From Sulfitobacter sp. M39 (GTDB lineage Bacteria > Pseudomonadota > Alphaproteobacteria > Rhodobacterales > Rhodobacteraceae): DNA of 64,000 bases. Position 1 is the stretch's first letter. Each line of letters opens with the position of its first letter. The notes beneath the pieces were generated by a model. The model was not told where the DNA came from. It saw only the letters and a program-made list of their open reading frames with translations, and ran no database searches. A program made the translations under genes and the position numbers. Positions 62,702 through 64,000 of this stretch are shown here, piece by piece. Location of the stretch: positions 39,210 to 103,209 of the forward strand of contig NZ_WMDZ01000002.1 in NCBI RefSeq assembly GCF_021735935.1, written 5' to 3'.

Positions 62702-63292
62702 ATGAAACGAGCGAACGACATGTCAGTCACGCGCAGGGCTGCGCTCCTGGGGGCCGCCGCAAGCGGCTTGGTTCTCGGAACCGGCAGGGGAGTGGCACAG
62801 ACAAACGAGGGTCTGGCGACACCGGCGGTGCGAAGCAATATTTCCGGGTTTAGGGTTGCGTCCTGGCAAGATCATTTTGACAACCTGCGGAATGGCGCGA
62901 TTCTCTGCGACATTGACTCCCGCGCGGTGCAGTTCTGGTCGGAAGACGAAAACGTCTACAAGCTTTACCCCTCCAGCGTCCCTCTTACGGAGGAGTTGAC
63001 GCGGCGCGGTTACACCGAAATCGTTCGCAAGGTGGATGGCCCGAGCTGGCGACCTACGCCGTCGATGAAGGAGCGCAATCCCGAATGGCCGGATTTCGTT
63101 GGCCCTGGCCCCGACAATCCCCTTGGAACACACGCCCTTTATCTGTCATGGCAGTACTACCGCGTTCACGGCACAGGTGACACGCGCAAGATCGGTCGAC
63201 AATCGTCGAACGGCTGCATCGGCCTCTACAACGAACATATCGAAGAGTTGTTTGGATTAGCCGAGGTTGGTACTCAGGTTAAGTTGTTCTAA
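62702..63292 (+). CDS. L,D-transpeptidase (copy 2)
   Basis: 196 residues from ATG 62702 (62699 and 62720 also possible). Tat-like VTRRAALLGAAASGL. YkuD motif YRVHGTGDTRKIG and SSNGCIGLYN with catalytic Cys; substrate-side DNPLGTHALYLSW. Periplasmic crosslinking enzyme. Confidence 0.9.
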   Translation: MKRANDMSVTRRAALLGAAASGLVLGTGRGVAQTNEGLATPAVRSNISGFRVASWQDHFDNLRNGAILCDIDSRAVQFWSEDENVYKLYPSSVPLTEELTRRGYTEIVRKVDGPSWRPTPSMKERNPEWPDFVGPGPDNPLGTHALYLSWQYYRVHGTGDTRKIGRQSSNGCIGLYNEHIEELFGLAEVGTQVKLF

Positions 63293-63309
63293 GGGCGGAA
63301 ATTTTAAAT

Positions 63310-63579
63310 ATGCGAATTCATCTTGGCTTACTTCTCCCAGCAGCGTTTTTGTTGGGAGCGTGTTCCGCTTCTATTCCTGGCAGGCCCGACACTGCACAAA
63401 ACAGACCACTGCCGGAGGCAGTCGTCGCTATGGCCGCAACGGGTCAGGATCTTCAGTCCGCGCGCCTTTTGCCGGAAGACGGCTGCTACTGGTATCTGCA
63501 CAACGGTCCCGTGGAAGTTACCCTGGTGCCGCTCCGAACCCCTCGCGGAAATCCGATTTGTACCGCGCCGGCGGCCTAG
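63310..63579 (+). CDS. Small lipoprotein
   Basis: 89 residues, lipobox FLLGAC at Cys18, then a short domain with LLPEDGCYWYLHNGPVE and a late Cys that could pair. Follows the transpeptidase by 17 bases. No family recognised; a partner of the transpeptidase is plausible. Confidence 0.65.
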   Translation: MRIHLGLLLPAAFLLGACSASIPGRPDTAQNRPLPEAVVAMAATGQDLQSARLLPEDGCYWYLHNGPVEVTLVPLRTPRGNPICTAPAA

Positions 63580-63662
63580 CGGGGTTCAATAATCCGAAGT
63601 GCTCCCCGGCTAGGATAAACTCCCGTCACTTTCCCTGACCGATGGTGCTTTGGTACACGGCC

Positions 63663-64000
63663 TCAGCTTCCCGCAGTGACACTGTCCTCGGCCGAGTAGA
63701 GGAAAGCCGTCGAACCAATATCGACGTTGGGATAAAGCTCGTTTATGTGCGCCATGACCATTCTGACGCAGCCGGAACTTGCACGACCGCCAATGCTTCT
63801 CGGCTGTGGCGTACCGTGAATGCGGAGATAAGTGTCCCGGTCGCCGAGAAAGAGATAGAGAGCTCGCGACCCAAGCGCATTCTTAGGTCCGGGCTCCATA
63901 CCGTCGGCGATATCAGCGTAGAGTTCTGGGTCGCGGTCGATCATGTTCTGCGTCGGCTGCCAATGCGGCCATCTGACTTTACGCTTGATCGTGTATGTAC
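63663..64000 (-). CDS. L,D-transpeptidase (copy 3), 5' end outside window
   Basis: At least 112 residues; the frame stays open to the window edge, reading TIKRKVRWPHWQPTQNMID. YkuD signature KNALGSRALYLFLG, LRIHGTPQPRSIGG and ASSGCVRMVM. Convergent with the small lipoprotein gene. Typical of the ErfK/YbiS group. Confidence 0.9.
   Translation of the reverse strand, partial: TYTIKRKVRWPHWQPTQNMIDRDPELYADIADGMEPGPKNALGSRALYLFLGDRDTYLRIHGTPQPRSIGGRASSGCVRMVMAHINELYPNVDIGSTAFLYSAEDSVTAGS

Overview
The window looks like part of a plasmid or chromid of a Rhodobacteraceae (roseobacter/Paracoccus-like) alphaproteobacterium. A complete repABC replication-partition operon lies at 9.1-12.6 kb, coding sequence is GC-rich, and genes sit in tightly coupled ATGA/TGATG operons. 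The family-level assignment is inference from gene content; no marker gene fixes the species.

Left arm (1-8.95 kb) is a worn accessory zone. It holds IS110 and IS3 transposase tails, an RTX-like gene cut by the IS3 end and coupled to a small membrane-protein gene, a frameshifted tyrosine recombinase, a membrane protein/AraC/DUF1801 cassette, a truncated ardC antirestriction gene, a PemK-like toxin with a Phd-type antitoxin and a palindromic operator, and a fragment of a large ParB-like protein.

Backbone (9.1-15.1 kb): repA, repB and repC run on the minus strand. A counter-transcribed RNA with a clear promoter and terminator lies between repB and repC. A CCGGCCGG-centred palindrome occurs once in each rep gene and is a candidate partition site. 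A serine recombinase and a DUF1612-type protein follow.

Metal island (15.2-64 kb) is nearly continuous heavy-metal and envelope functions under three visible kinds of metal-sensor control. (a) A CsoR/RcnR-type repressor with a dyad operator lies between an NreB-like exporter and a HupE-type module. (b) A CueR-like activator has four good and one weak 19-bp-spacer promoters. They drive copA-cueR, copZ, a copper/thiol-redox operon (multicopper oxidase, DUF411, cytochrome c, CcmG/TlpA, SCO, CcdA), a TolC/multicopper oxidase/cupredoxin operon with an orphan ABC membrane domain, and a P-type ATPase plus CusBA operon in which cusA carries a one-base frameshift. (c) A second, ZntR/CadR/PbrR-like MerR regulator has four matching 19-bp-spacer promoters. 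They lie before a Zn/Cd/Pb P-type ATPase, before an eleven-gene operon (SCO, DsbB, DsbA-like, PCu(A)C, SCO, M23 peptidase, DUF411, ZIP permease, LspA, Lnt, 54-residue membrane protein), before a short CDF-like protein, and before a transglutaminase-like/CDF/ICMT set. Three L,D-transpeptidases, one running off the right edge, also lie in this stretch.

Together the island appears to couple metal export (P-type ATPases, RND, CDF, MFS) with periplasmic copper handling, disulfide chemistry and lipoprotein/peptidoglycan remodelling. The least conventional parts are the second MerR regulon with its envelope-maturation operon and the ABC membrane domain lacking an ATPase.
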